DNA from: Dehalococcoidia bacterium UBA2160
GTDB taxonomy: Bacteria; Chloroflexota; Dehalococcoidia; Lucifugimonadales; UBA1123
DNA length: 31,173 bases
Direction: 5' to 3'
Assembly (NCBI GenBank): GCA_002328865.1
Contig: DCWO01000038.1
Coordinates: 1 to 31,173 of the forward strand
Positions within the stretch are counted from its first letter, which is position 1. Each line of letters starts with the position of its first letter. A program made the translations under genes and the position numbers. Below are positions 15,219-22,750 of this stretch, in pieces. Under the pieces are notes generated by a model. It was given only the letters and a program-made list of their open reading frames with translations, made no database searches and had not been told where the DNA came from.

Positions 15219-16703
15219 CTAGCTGCTCCGGAGTTGCGGGAACAGCACCACCTCGCGAATGGTTCGCTGCCCTGTTAGCAGCATAGTCAGGCGGTCGATC
15301 CCCATGCCCAGTCCGCCGGTGGGCGGCATGCCGTGCTCGATGGCTACCAGGAAGTCTTCATCGAGCCGGTCCCACTCCTCATCTGGGAGCTGAGAACGAA
15401 GACGCTCCTGGTCCTCGAAACGCGCTCGCTGGTCCACCGGGTCGTTGAGTTCGGTGAACGCGTTGGCGATCTCCATTGAGCCGGCGAAGGCTTCGAAGCG
15501 TTCGACCAATCTCGGGTCGTCGAGCTTCTTCTTCGCCAGCGGTGACATCTCCACCGGGTAGTCCACCAGGAAGCACGGTTGCACCAGGTGCGGTTCCACT
15601 TTGGCGGACAGCAGTTTGTCCACCATGGCGCCCCAGCTCGTCTCGCGGCCCACCTCGACGCCCGCGAGTTTCATCTCGGTTTTTAGCGACTCAATGTCCG
15701 TGTGCTGCATGATGTCGATGCCGCTGTGCTCGAGGATTTGTCCGCAAAAGTCGAACCGAGGCCATGGCGGCGTAAAGTCGATGGTGTCCTCTCCGTGAGC
15801 CATCGCGGTGACTCCGATGACTTCCGTGGCCAAGTGATAAACGAGCTCCTCGACCATCTGCATCACCGAATCGTAGTCGGCAAACGATTCGTAGCTCTCG
15901 AGCGTCGTGAACTCCGGGTTGTGATTGATGTCGATGCCTTCGTTCCTGAAAATGCGCCCAATCTCGTACACCTTTTCGAGACCGCCTACGATAAGCCGTT
16001 TCAGGTGTAACTCCGTGGCGATACGCAGGAAGAGCTGTCTGTCCAAGGCATTGTGGTGCGTCTCGAACGGGTATGCCATGCCGCCGGCGGCGACCTGGAC
16101 CAGCATCGGCGTCTCCACTTCGAGGAACCCCCGACCATCCATGAATCGCCTAATGGCGCTGACGATCTGGCTGCGTTGCACGGCGACCTGCCTGGCCTCG
16201 GGATTGGCGATCAAGTCCAGATATCTTTGCCGAAACCTGGTTTCGACATCGGAGAGACCGTGCCACTTCTCCGGCAACGGACGCAGGGATTTGCTCAGAA
16301 TCGTGATGCTCTGAACCTCAACGGTAACCTCGCCCGAACGGGTGCGAAACAGTGGACCGCTGACCCCGACCCAGTCGCCGATATCGATGTCCGACAGCAG
16401 TTCGTACGCCTCGCCGAGCGTATTGCGACGAAGCATTGCCTGTATCTTTCCGCTTCCGTCCAGAAGGTCAAGAAAGCTAGCGCGCCCCATGCCGCGCCTG
16501 GCCACGATGCGTCCGGCCACGGACACTGAGTCCGCGAGCGCATCATCTGTGTCAGACGTTTCGTCGGCTTCGAAGTTTCGCACTGCATCGAGGGCCAAGT
16601 GCGTTCGGTCGTAGGTTCGGGGGTACGGGTCGATCCCCTTGGACCTCAGACGGGCCAGTTTGTCGAGTCTCACTTGAAACAGCTCATCTTCGGGCTGTGG
16701 CAC
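15219..16703 (-). CDS. lysS: Lysyl-tRNA synthetase, class II
   Basis: A 494-residue class II enzyme charging tRNA-Lys. An N-terminal OB-fold anticodon-binding domain (about 50-150) precedes the catalytic domain with motif 2 (FRNEGIDINHNPEFT) and motif 3 (GLGMGIDRLTMLLTG). RFRQRYLDLIANPEAR marks the LysS family. The GTG at 16703 is preferred over the in-frame GTG at 16724 because AGGAGG (16713-16718) lies between them, correctly spaced only for the downstream GTG. Situated 123 bases after greA on the same strand, an arrangement seen in many bacteria, and probably co-transcribed with it. Confidence 0.95.
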   Translation of the reverse strand: MPQPEDELFQVRLDKLARLRSKGIDPYPRTYDRTHLALDAVRNFEADETSDTDDALADSVSVAGRIVARRGMGRASFLDLLDGSGKIQAMLRRNTLGEAYELLSDIDIGDWVGVSGPLFRTRSGEVTVEVQSITILSKSLRPLPEKWHGLSDVETRFRQRYLDLIANPEARQVAVQRSQIVSAIRRFMDGRGFLEVETPMLVQVAAGGMAYPFETHHNALDRQLFLRIATELHLKRLIVGGLEKVYEIGRIFRNEGIDINHNPEFTTLESYESFADYDSVMQMVEELVYHLATEVIGVTAMAHGEDTIDFTPPWPRFDFCGQILEHSGIDIMQHTDIESLKTEMKLAGVEVGRETSWGAMVDKLLSAKVEPHLVQPCFLVDYPVEMSPLAKKKLDDPRLVERFEAFAGSMEIANAFTELNDPVDQRARFEDQERLRSQLPDEEWDRLDEDFLVAIEHGMPPTGGLGMGIDRLTMLLTGQRTIREVVLFPQLRSS

Positions 16704-16712
16704 GGCGCAAAG

Positions 16713-16718
16713 CCTCCT
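16713..16718 (-). promoter_or_regulatory. Ribosome binding site that sets the lysS start
   Basis: AGGAGG on the minus strand, nine bases before GTG 16703-16701. It lies inside the frame upstream, so the alternative GTG at 16724 is unlikely. Confidence 0.7.
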
Positions 16719-16826
16719 GGGCACACGGTTTCATGGATAGTCGTCTCGGATACGGCAAGTGACACGGGCGACGATGGAGTCCCGAGGAGATGTCTTCGTG
16801 TCAAACGATCCGCGGGCAGGGTCGAC

Positions 16827-17297
16827 TCAGGCTATCTTGGTGATCTTCAACGTGGTGACGCCCGCGGGAGTCGTGACCTCCACTTGGTCGCCGACTTTGT
16901 GGTCGAGCAGTGCTCGTCCGACGGGTGATTCGTTGGAGATCTTGCCTTCGAGCGGGTTGGCCTCAGCGGAGCCTACGAGGTGGTAGACTCGCTTTTTGCT
17001 GCCCTTGCTGGTTACGGTCACTGCCGAGCCGAACTGGACCGAATCCGAGGCGTTTTCGTCTTTTTCCGCGATGACGGCGTTCGCCAGGATGTCCTCGAGG
17101 TCCTGAATTCTGCCCTCGATGAACGCCTGCTCGTTTTTCACCTCATCGTATTCGGCGTTGTCCGCGGTGCCTCCGGTTTCGGTGGCCTCGTGGATTCTTC
17201 CAGCCACGTCCGGTCGCCGCACGGCCTTCAGGTGGTCGAGCTCGGCCTGTAGCTCATCGTGACCTGCGGGTGTGAGATATCGTCGGCGTTGCACCAC
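16827..17297 (-). CDS. greA: Transcription elongation factor GreA (variant tip)
   Basis: A 156-residue Gre factor that enters the RNA polymerase secondary channel and helps backtracked complexes cleave their RNA. The N-terminal coiled coil (about 10-75) and C-terminal FKBP-like domain (about 80-156; SPVGRALLDHKVGDQVEV) are complete. The GTG at 17297 is chosen because GGAG (17304-17307) precedes it, the length fits the family (about 158), and the promoter lies just beyond. An adjacent GTG at 17294 is also possible. Odd: aligned with E. coli GreA from residue 1, the tip reads GGTADNAEY instead of GDLKENAEY, so the metal-binding Asp41 is Gly43 and Glu44 is Asp46. It may be lineage-typical or functionally altered. 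Confidence 0.9.
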   Translation of the reverse strand: MVQRRRYLTPAGHDELQAELDHLKAVRRPDVAGRIHEATETGGTADNAEYDEVKNEQAFIEGRIQDLEDILANAVIAEKDENASDSVQFGSAVTVTSKGSKKRVYHLVGSAEANPLEGKISNESPVGRALLDHKVGDQVEVTTPAGVTTLKITKIA

Positions 17298-17366
17298 GGG
17301 AAGCTCCAATCGACAAAAAGACTGAGAGACCGCTTTCGCGGAATTCACTCTCAGCCTGTCGGTCAC

Positions 17367-17396
17367 ATTCTATACAAAACGGACCGGGTTTGTAAA
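17367..17396 (-). promoter_or_regulatory. Candidate promoter of greA-lysS
   Basis: On the minus strand TTTACA (17391-17396, 5/6) is followed after 18 bases by TAGAAT (17367-17372, 5/6). An overlapping alternative is TATAGA with a 16-base spacer. Transcription would start near 17360, leaving about 60 bases before GTG 17297. This argues against the far-upstream GTG at 17366 as the greA start. Confidence 0.55.
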
Positions 17397-17407
17397 TCCA
17401 CACAAGT

Positions 17408-17438
17408 GTTGGGCCAGCCACGCCGGAACTGGCCCAAC
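17408..17438. repeat. Inverted repeat upstream of the greA promoter
   Basis: GTTGGGCCAG (17408-17417) and CTGGCCCAAC (17429-17438) are perfect 10-base arms with an 11-base loop. It lies between the end of the ThDP-lyase gene (17572) and the greA promoter. It may end the lyase transcript, although no U-tract follows, or act as a binding site above greA. The remaining gap to 17571 shows only a GC-rich imperfect dyad (GGCGGCG...CGCCGCC, near 17526-17558). Confidence 0.45.
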
Positions 17439-17571
17439 GCTGGCATTAGGTCACATGTCCGCCAGTGTGCGTCTTTGCGTGATCGCTCTATTACAACGCA
17501 ACGTGCTGAAGACACTAGTTGTTACGGCGGCGGCCCTGCTCCGCTACATGGCTCGCCGCCGCTCGTAGACG

Positions 17572-19239
17572 TCAGTACCCCATGCGTCCTTCGCGGGCAA
17601 GCCAGGCGAACTGCTGCTCCCTGCGTCCTGCGCCCGGGTTCATGATCACGTTGACGAGCGATGCCTTGCCCGAGTTGAATGCCCGTTCCAGCGCGGGGCG
17701 CAGATCGTCCGGCTTGTCGACATATTCGCCGTGGCCGCCCAACGCCTCCATCATCAGGTCGAACCGCACGTCCGGTTTGAAGTCGTTGGGGTCTTCGGCG
17801 CCTTCCACGTAGGTCCTGACCCATTTGTCGATGTTGGCGTTCTGGAACACGACCCACACAACCGCCAGATTGAACCTGGCAGCGGTCTCGATGTCCATGC
17901 CGTTGAAGCCGAACGCCCAGTCCCCTTGGAGACACACAACCGGTTTGTCCGGGTAGACGACCTTTGCGGCCAGCGAGAACGGCACGCCCGTGCCGACGCA
18001 CCCTGCGATGCCGGCGTCGATCCGATGCCGCGGGTTCCAGATGTCGACGACCTGACGAGATATGTCCATGGTGCTCGCGCCGTCGGCTACCACCATCGCG
18101 TCTTTTGGCAGGTAGTCGCGGATCTCTTTCAAGATGCGATAGTAGCCCATCGGCACTGCTTCGGAGTTCAGCATTGGGGCGATCGAAGCGGCGTTCTGTG
18201 CGGCCTTTTCCTTGAGGCCGGCCAGCCACGGGGTCTCACCGTATGCCACCGGGTTGGAGTCCAGACCATCGACCAATTGGCCCATGACCATCTTAGCGTC
18301 GCCGACCAACCCGACCTCTGCCGCGTGATTGGTTCCGATCTCCGCTGGCTCGATGTCGACCTGGATGAGTTTGTAGTTTTCAGCGAACCGTGGCGGCTGG
18401 CCGAAGTGGAATATCCAATTGAGCCTCGCGCCGACCAGCAACACTGTGTCCGCTCCCTGTAACGCCTGCGTCCTGGCGGATGAGACGTTCATCGGATGAT
18501 CCGGCGGCAGCATGCCTGAACCCATCGGTGAGGTCAGGAACGGGATCTGTGTCTTGTCGACGAACTGCCGGAGTTCGTCCTCAGCCCAGGACCACGCGGC
18601 CCCTTTTCCGACGATCAGAAGTGGATTTTCCGCCTCGGAAAGCACCTGCAACGCCTGTTCGATCTTCTGCGGCTCAGCCAGTGGTCTGGCCGGTTCAGGG
18701 GCCGGCTCCGGAATCGGCACGTCCGCGTCATCGACGCTTCCCGAGATCATCTCGGCCGGAAGGTCCAGGTAGACGGGTCCTGGACGGCCCGCGGTGGCGG
18801 TCTTGAGCGCGAAATTGATCAACGTCGGAATGCGCTCGATGCTCTCGACGGCGTACGCCCATTTGGAGAGAGGCGCGGTGGACTCGACCTGGGCCATCTC
18901 CTGGAAGTCGCCCATGTTCCGGCGCCTGAGTTCGGCCGAACCCGCTATCACCAGCAGAGGCCAGCAGTTGGCTTGAGCGTTGGCGATGCCTGTCAGCGTG
19001 TTCGTCTGCGCCACTCCCGATGCGGCGATGCACACGCCGACCGATCGTGTGAAGTACGAGTGAGCCTGTGCGGCCATGGCCGCCGCCTGCTCGTTGCGAA
19101 CCGAGATGACCTTGATCCCTGCCTCGGCAATGCCGTTCACAATTGGGCCAACCGGGTCTCCGGGCAACACGTAACAGGTGTCTATCCCTTCTCGCTTGAG
19201 CGAATCCACGACAAGCTGGGCGCCTGTAATCTCGGCCAT
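17572..19239 (-). CDS. ThDP-dependent lyase, oxalyl-CoA decarboxylase / 2-hydroxyacyl-CoA lyase-like
   Basis: A 555-residue thiamine-diphosphate enzyme with the three-domain acetolactate-synthase fold. The catalytic Glu50 (RNEQAAAMAA) and the ThDP/Mg motif GDWAFGFNG...QNANI (439-470) are present. GKGAAWSWAEDELR, VGARLNWIFHFGQ, QVDIEPAEIGTN and RHRIDAGIAGCVGTG line up better with oxalyl-CoA decarboxylase than with acetolactate synthase as I remember them. It probably splits or decarboxylates an oxo- or 2-hydroxyacyl-CoA; acetolactate-synthase-like activity is not excluded. ATG 19239 has AGGAGGA five bases upstream and lies just after a strong promoter. Divergent from an iron-type alcohol dehydrogenase, which could reduce the released aldehyde. 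Confidence 0.8.
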   Translation of the reverse strand: MAEITGAQLVVDSLKREGIDTCYVLPGDPVGPIVNGIAEAGIKVISVRNEQAAAMAAQAHSYFTRSVGVCIAASGVAQTNTLTGIANAQANCWPLLVIAGSAELRRRNMGDFQEMAQVESTAPLSKWAYAVESIERIPTLINFALKTATAGRPGPVYLDLPAEMISGSVDDADVPIPEPAPEPARPLAEPQKIEQALQVLSEAENPLLIVGKGAAWSWAEDELRQFVDKTQIPFLTSPMGSGMLPPDHPMNVSSARTQALQGADTVLLVGARLNWIFHFGQPPRFAENYKLIQVDIEPAEIGTNHAAEVGLVGDAKMVMGQLVDGLDSNPVAYGETPWLAGLKEKAAQNAASIAPMLNSEAVPMGYYRILKEIRDYLPKDAMVVADGASTMDISRQVVDIWNPRHRIDAGIAGCVGTGVPFSLAAKVVYPDKPVVCLQGDWAFGFNGMDIETAARFNLAVVWVVFQNANIDKWVRTYVEGAEDPNDFKPDVRFDLMMEALGGHGEYVDKPDDLRPALERAFNSGKASLVNVIMNPGAGRREQQFAWLAREGRMGY

Positions 19240-19244
19240 CGGCT

Positions 19245-19251
19245 TCCTCCT
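19245..19251 (-). promoter_or_regulatory. Ribosome binding site that sets the ThDP-lyase start
   Basis: Minus-strand AGGAGGA lies five bases before ATG 19239-19237. The frame upstream to 19311 overlaps the promoter and is not coding. Confidence 0.7.
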
Positions 19252-19283
19252 CGCATTCGACGTATCAGAGTTGTTGTCGCCCA

Positions 19284-19311
19284 ATTCTATCCGTGTTGAC
19301 CACGGTGTCAA
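19284..19311 (-). promoter_or_regulatory. Strong promoter of the ThDP-lyase gene with an overlapping dyad
   Basis: TTGACA (19306-19311, 6/6) and TAGAAT (19284-19289, 5/6) are spaced by 16 bases on the minus strand, the best promoter match in the window. An inverted repeat TTGAC-6-GTCAA (19296-19311) overlaps the -35 box and spacer, as a repressor operator would. Predicted start is near 19277, about 38 bases before the ATG. Confidence 0.6.
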
Positions 19312-19324
19312 GCAATATGGTGTA

Positions 19325-19339
19325 GCGCGCGTTGCGCGC
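19325..19339. repeat. GCGCGC-GTT-GCGCGC dyad in the lyase/ADH divergent gap
   Basis: A 15-base near-perfect palindrome between the lyase promoter and the alcohol dehydrogenase gene. It could be a regulator site for the divergent pair. I could not define a good promoter for the dehydrogenase; TAACAT (19382-19387) and TACGAT (19387-19392) are only weak -10 candidates. Confidence 0.35.
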
Positions 19340-19414
19340 CGGATATTCTGGCCTGATCGTGATCCGTTTCGGCACTGATGATAACATACGATCCAAAACT
19401 CAGGAGAGTCATCG

Positions 19415-20557
19415 TTGCAAGACCAGTTCGTTCCCTCGTTTGTTTGGCGTCACCCCACCAGGGTGCGGTTCGGCGTCGGATCGCTGAAAACTCTGACCTC
19501 TGAGGTGGCCGCAATCGTCCCGGACGGGACGAGGGTGTTCCTCGTGGTGGGCCGCCAAAGTCTACGCGCCCGCGGAATCCTTCAGCCAATACTCGACAGC
19601 CTGCGAGACTACAAGGTCACCGTCTACGACCGCGTTGCCCCGTTTCCGTCGCCTCAGGCGGTGGACGACGCAACCGCGGAGTGTCGGTCGATCGAAGCTG
19701 ACATCGTCGTTGCCATCGGCGGCGGAAGCGTGATGGACCTGGCAAAGGCCGTCGCAATTCTGGCCGTGCACGAAGGGAGCGCTCTGGCGTTCGCCCAGGG
19801 TGAGATTGCGCTCGTAAGAAAGGGTCTGCCGTTCATCGCGGCGCCGACAACGTCCGGCAGCAGCAGCGAAGTCACGTCCGGAAGCGCCCTTTGGGACATG
19901 GATGCGAAGAAACACTACGGTCTCGGCGGACCGCTAATGTTCCCAGACACGGCGATCGTGGACCCGGAGTTGATGATGTCGATGCCGTCGTCTTTGGCCG
20001 CGATTACAGGGATGGATGCGTTCACAAGCGCATTCGAATCGTACTGGTCCATCAGGTCTCAGCCGATTTCGGACGCGCTGAACCTGGACGTGATCCGGAA
20101 TTTCACCGCCAACCTGGAGCGTTCCACCATTCAGGGAGACCTGGAATCCAGGGCGGCGTGCGCCATCGCGTCAACGATGTCGGGCATCGCTTACTCCCAG
20201 AGTCCGCCGAACGCCTGCCACGCGGTTGGAGGTCCGTTGACACTGTTCTGGGACGTTCAGCATGGCCAGGCCGTGGGCGTGACCTTATGCGGGTTTCTGG
20301 AGAGAGCAGCGCCCGCCATAAGGCACAAGCTCCCTCCGCTCTGGGAAGCGATGGGCGTCGAAGACCTGGCGGGCGCGACCGAACTTATTACGCGCATTAT
20401 GAGGCGCTGTGGCCTGGAAACCACCCTAACCGGGCTAGGCTTAAACGAGTCCGACCTGGACACTCTAGTGGACGAAACCCGCTGGGAGCGAGTCGGGTCG
20501 CTCCCCGTGTCCATGGGCAGGGATGAACTCAGGGTGATGCTCGCCGAGTTGTTTTAG
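19415..20557 (+). CDS. Iron-type (group III) alcohol dehydrogenase family protein
   Basis: A 380-residue member of the Fe-ADH family, NAD(P)-dependent enzymes that interconvert alcohols and aldehydes. The N-terminal nucleotide domain has GGGSVMDLAKA (102-112) and PTTSGSSSEVT (145-154). The helical C-terminal domain carries the metal site, normally Asp, His, His, His. Here the positions read D201, S205, H269 and H283: the second ligand is serine (MDAFTSAFES where the family has DALTHAIE), so the metal site is altered. TTG 19415 is preceded by AGGAGAG (19402-19408). Divergent from the ThDP lyase; the 3' end overlaps the convergent RHH-like gene by four bases. Substrate unknown. Confidence 0.82.
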   Translation: MQDQFVPSFVWRHPTRVRFGVGSLKTLTSEVAAIVPDGTRVFLVVGRQSLRARGILQPILDSLRDYKVTVYDRVAPFPSPQAVDDATAECRSIEADIVVAIGGGSVMDLAKAVAILAVHEGSALAFAQGEIALVRKGLPFIAAPTTSGSSSEVTSGSALWDMDAKKHYGLGGPLMFPDTAIVDPELMMSMPSSLAAITGMDAFTSAFESYWSIRSQPISDALNLDVIRNFTANLERSTIQGDLESRAACAIASTMSGIAYSQSPPNACHAVGGPLTLFWDVQHGQAVGVTLCGFLERAAPAIRHKLPPLWEAMGVEDLAGATELITRIMRRCGLETTLTGLGLNESDLDTLVDETRWERVGSLPVSMGRDELRVMLAELF

Positions 20558-21006
20558 GCAGTTTCCTCGGTCTCGTCCGAGGATTCTTCGACCGGTTGGT
20601 CCGGCGCGATTACGATGTCGTCTTCGTCCAAGAGCAGACGCAATTGCTCACGCGTTTGGCGAATCAACTCGGTTTTCTCGGCGATCTTGTCAAAGAGGTC
20701 GCTCTTGGCCTTGATTCCTTCGGCGATCATAAACGCCGCGGCTTCGGACCGGCTGCTGTTGATCCCCGAGTCCACTAGCTCGTCGAGTTTGGCCAGACTC
20801 TCTTTGTTGACTCGGACCATCACGACTGATGGTCGAGCCGTGCGGACTGCCTGAATCGTTTCCCTGATGGTCTCCCCCACTGACGACGCGGCGTCTTTGC
20901 CCCGACTTACGGCGCTTTGAACGGCGTTGTCGACATCTTCCGCTTCATCCAGGCAAATGGCGATGACGTGACGGCGCTCGCTCTGCTCTTGCTCATCTTT
21001 GTTCAT
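20554..21006 (-). CDS. Ribbon-helix-helix-like DNA-binding protein (putative regulator)
   Basis: A 150-residue cytoplasmic protein. Residues about 60-100 (VVMVRVNKESLAKLDELVDSG followed by SRSEAAAFMIAEGIK) have the pattern of a CopG/MetJ-type ribbon-helix-helix: a basic beta strand, helix, turn with SRSEA, and second helix. A long charged helix follows (about 100-130, KIAEKTELIRQTREQLRLLL) and an acidic tail. The N-terminal 55 residues are unrecognised. ATG 21006 is preferred to 21009 because AGGAGGA (21011-21017) is too close to the first ATG. It is divergent from the MATE transporter across a palindrome-rich gap, so it may control itself and that gene; this is inference. Confidence 0.7.
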   Translation of the reverse strand: MNKDEQEQSERRHVIAICLDEAEDVDNAVQSAVSRGKDAASSVGETIRETIQAVRTARPSVVMVRVNKESLAKLDELVDSGINSSRSEAAAFMIAEGIKAKSDLFDKIAEKTELIRQTREQLRLLLDEDDIVIAPDQPVEESSDETEETA

Positions 21007-21010
21007 CATG

Positions 21011-21017
21011 TCCTCCT
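21011..21017 (-). promoter_or_regulatory. Ribosome binding site that decides between two adjacent ATGs
   Basis: AGGAGGA on the minus strand is followed by C-ATG-ATG. Only the second ATG (21006-21004) is at a workable distance. Confidence 0.6.
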
Positions 21018-21034
21018 GTCGGATTGGTTTGTAC

Positions 21035-21088
21035 TGTAATTACATGTAATAGTAGCACGGTACAACACTATCATGCCAGTACAGTGCT
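21035..21088. promoter_or_regulatory. Palindromic control region between the RHH-like and MATE genes
   Basis: Two perfect palindromes overlap: TGTAATTACA (21035-21044) and ATTACATGTAAT (21039-21050). Further on AGCACGGTAC (21054-21063) and GTACAGTGCT (21079-21088) form an inverted repeat with 9 of 10 bases paired and a 15-base spacer. The sites lie right upstream of the RHH-like gene start and about 100-150 bases upstream of the likely MATE start, a normal layout for an autoregulating repressor of a transporter. Confidence 0.55.
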
Positions 21089-21188
21089 GACAGATAACGT
21101 TGGAATGATTGACGGCGCTCTGGGTTTCGGTTACGGTTGGCGATGCTTGACGGCTGCCGAAGCCGTTTCCGCGGATGGAATATCACGG

Positions 21189-22649
21189 ATGGTTGAAGAC
21201 TCGACACCCGACTCAAGCGCTGATCACAGCGCCACGCCGCCCCCCGAACAACCTTCCACCAATGACGGAGCGCCGCGCCGTCGGCGAAGGCGCTCGGCGT
21301 ACGCCACCAAAGACCTCACCAAAGGCAGCGTTCCCAGAAACTTATGGTTCCTGGCGTGGCCTCAAGTCGCCGAAAGCTTTCTCAGCGTCGTCGACCAGCT
21401 CGCCGACCTCATCTGGGCGGGCAGGCTCGGGTTCCAGGCCATCGCCGGCTTGGGCGTCGCCCAGAGCTACCTTATGATGCTTATGACGGCCCGAATGGGT
21501 TTGGACTCCGGCATGAGGTCGATGATATCCCGAGCAGTGGGCGCTCGCCAAATCGCTTACGCCAACCACGTCGTGTTGCAAGCCCTGACGCTGACGACCG
21601 CGTATTCGGTCGTTCTCGTGACTATCGGATTAGTGCTTACGGTTCCCCTGCTCAGAGTTCTGGGCCTCAGCGATGGCGTGGTCTCGCAGGCAGCTCCCTA
21701 CATGCGGGTGCAGTTTTTCGCAATGGCGATGATGGGCTATCAGCGCATGACCGCAGGAGCGCTCCAAGCCTCCGGCGACAGCATGACCCCGCTGAAAGCA
21801 GCGACGGTGTCCCGAGTCGGGCACCTGGTCCTCAGCCCGTTCCTGATCTTTGGGTGGTGGTGGTTTCCCGAGTTCGGGCTTGCCGGAGCAGCGCTCGCAA
21901 ATCTGATATCCCAATCCATCGGCGTCGGGATGAACATGCGGGCGTTGCTGGTAGGGTCGTCCAGGCTGCACATGACCTTCAAAGGCTACTACATCGACTA
22001 CCCGCTTCTCTGGCGGGTTCTCAAGATAGGATTGCCGGCTTCAGTGACAGGAGCGCAGCGGGCAGTCTCGCAACTCATCGTGGTAGCCATCGTCGCGTCA
22101 TTCGGAGACATCGCTCTCGCAGCCTTCGCGATGACTCGAAGGGCCGAGAACACAGTGTTGCACGCCAGCCGAGGCATGGGCCGGGCCGCGGGAGCATTGG
22201 CGGGACAGAACCTGGGCGCCAACCTGCCGGGCAGGGCCAAGGCGTCAGTGTTCTGGGCGATCGTCTATGCGTCGGTTGCCAGCGTCACGATCTCGGCCGT
22301 CTTCCTCATCTTTCCGAACCAGGTAGCTTCGTTCTTCAACAGCGATCCTGAATTCATCGCCCAGGCCGCACTGTGGCTTCAAGTGTTGGCTATCGGCTAC
22401 TTTTCGATGAATACCGTTCAAGTCTTCACCCAGTCATTCAACACGACCGGCGCGACGGTGGCGCCGATGATCGTCACCGTATCCACAATGTGGCTCCTGG
22501 AACTTCCGCTGGCATATGTCCTGTCGCGCCACACGTCGCTGGAAGAACTGGGCATCCCCTGGGCGATCGTGTTCGGCATGACTCTCAGATTGATGATCTT
22601 CACGTGGTATTACATGCGCGGCAGTTGGCTGCGAACCGGCATGTTGTGA
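21189..22649 (+). CDS. MATE family multidrug/metabolite efflux transporter
   Basis: A polytopic inner-membrane protein, 486 residues from ATG 21189, with about twelve helices in two MatE repeats. Family-like stretches are FLAWPQVAESFLSVVDQLADLIWAGRLG in helix 1, GALQASGDSMTPLKA in the first half, and GRAAGALAGQNLGANLPGRAK in the second. MATE carriers expel cationic compounds or metabolites using Na+ or H+ gradients. The frame is open back to 21024, but that part covers the palindromic region; ATG 21105 would add 28 residues and cannot be excluded. The polar N-tail includes an RRRRRR cluster. Probably controlled with the divergent RHH-like gene. Confidence 0.85.
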   Translation: MVEDSTPDSSADHSATPPPEQPSTNDGAPRRRRRRSAYATKDLTKGSVPRNLWFLAWPQVAESFLSVVDQLADLIWAGRLGFQAIAGLGVAQSYLMMLMTARMGLDSGMRSMISRAVGARQIAYANHVVLQALTLTTAYSVVLVTIGLVLTVPLLRVLGLSDGVVSQAAPYMRVQFFAMAMMGYQRMTAGALQASGDSMTPLKAATVSRVGHLVLSPFLIFGWWWFPEFGLAGAALANLISQSIGVGMNMRALLVGSSRLHMTFKGYYIDYPLLWRVLKIGLPASVTGAQRAVSQLIVVAIVASFGDIALAAFAMTRRAENTVLHASRGMGRAAGALAGQNLGANLPGRAKASVFWAIVYASVASVTISAVFLIFPNQVASFFNSDPEFIAQAALWLQVLAIGYFSMNTVQVFTQSFNTTGATVAPMIVTVSTMWLLELPLAYVLSRHTSLEELGIPWAIVFGMTLRLMIFTWYYMRGSWLRTGML

Positions 22650-22750
22650 CACGTGTTGCCTGAATCTCGTCTGTCAGTTAATGCGCGGGTATAGCCGACG
22701 TTGTGCTATCCTTCGATCGACGGACAACCTGGGCACACTGGGATGACGAG

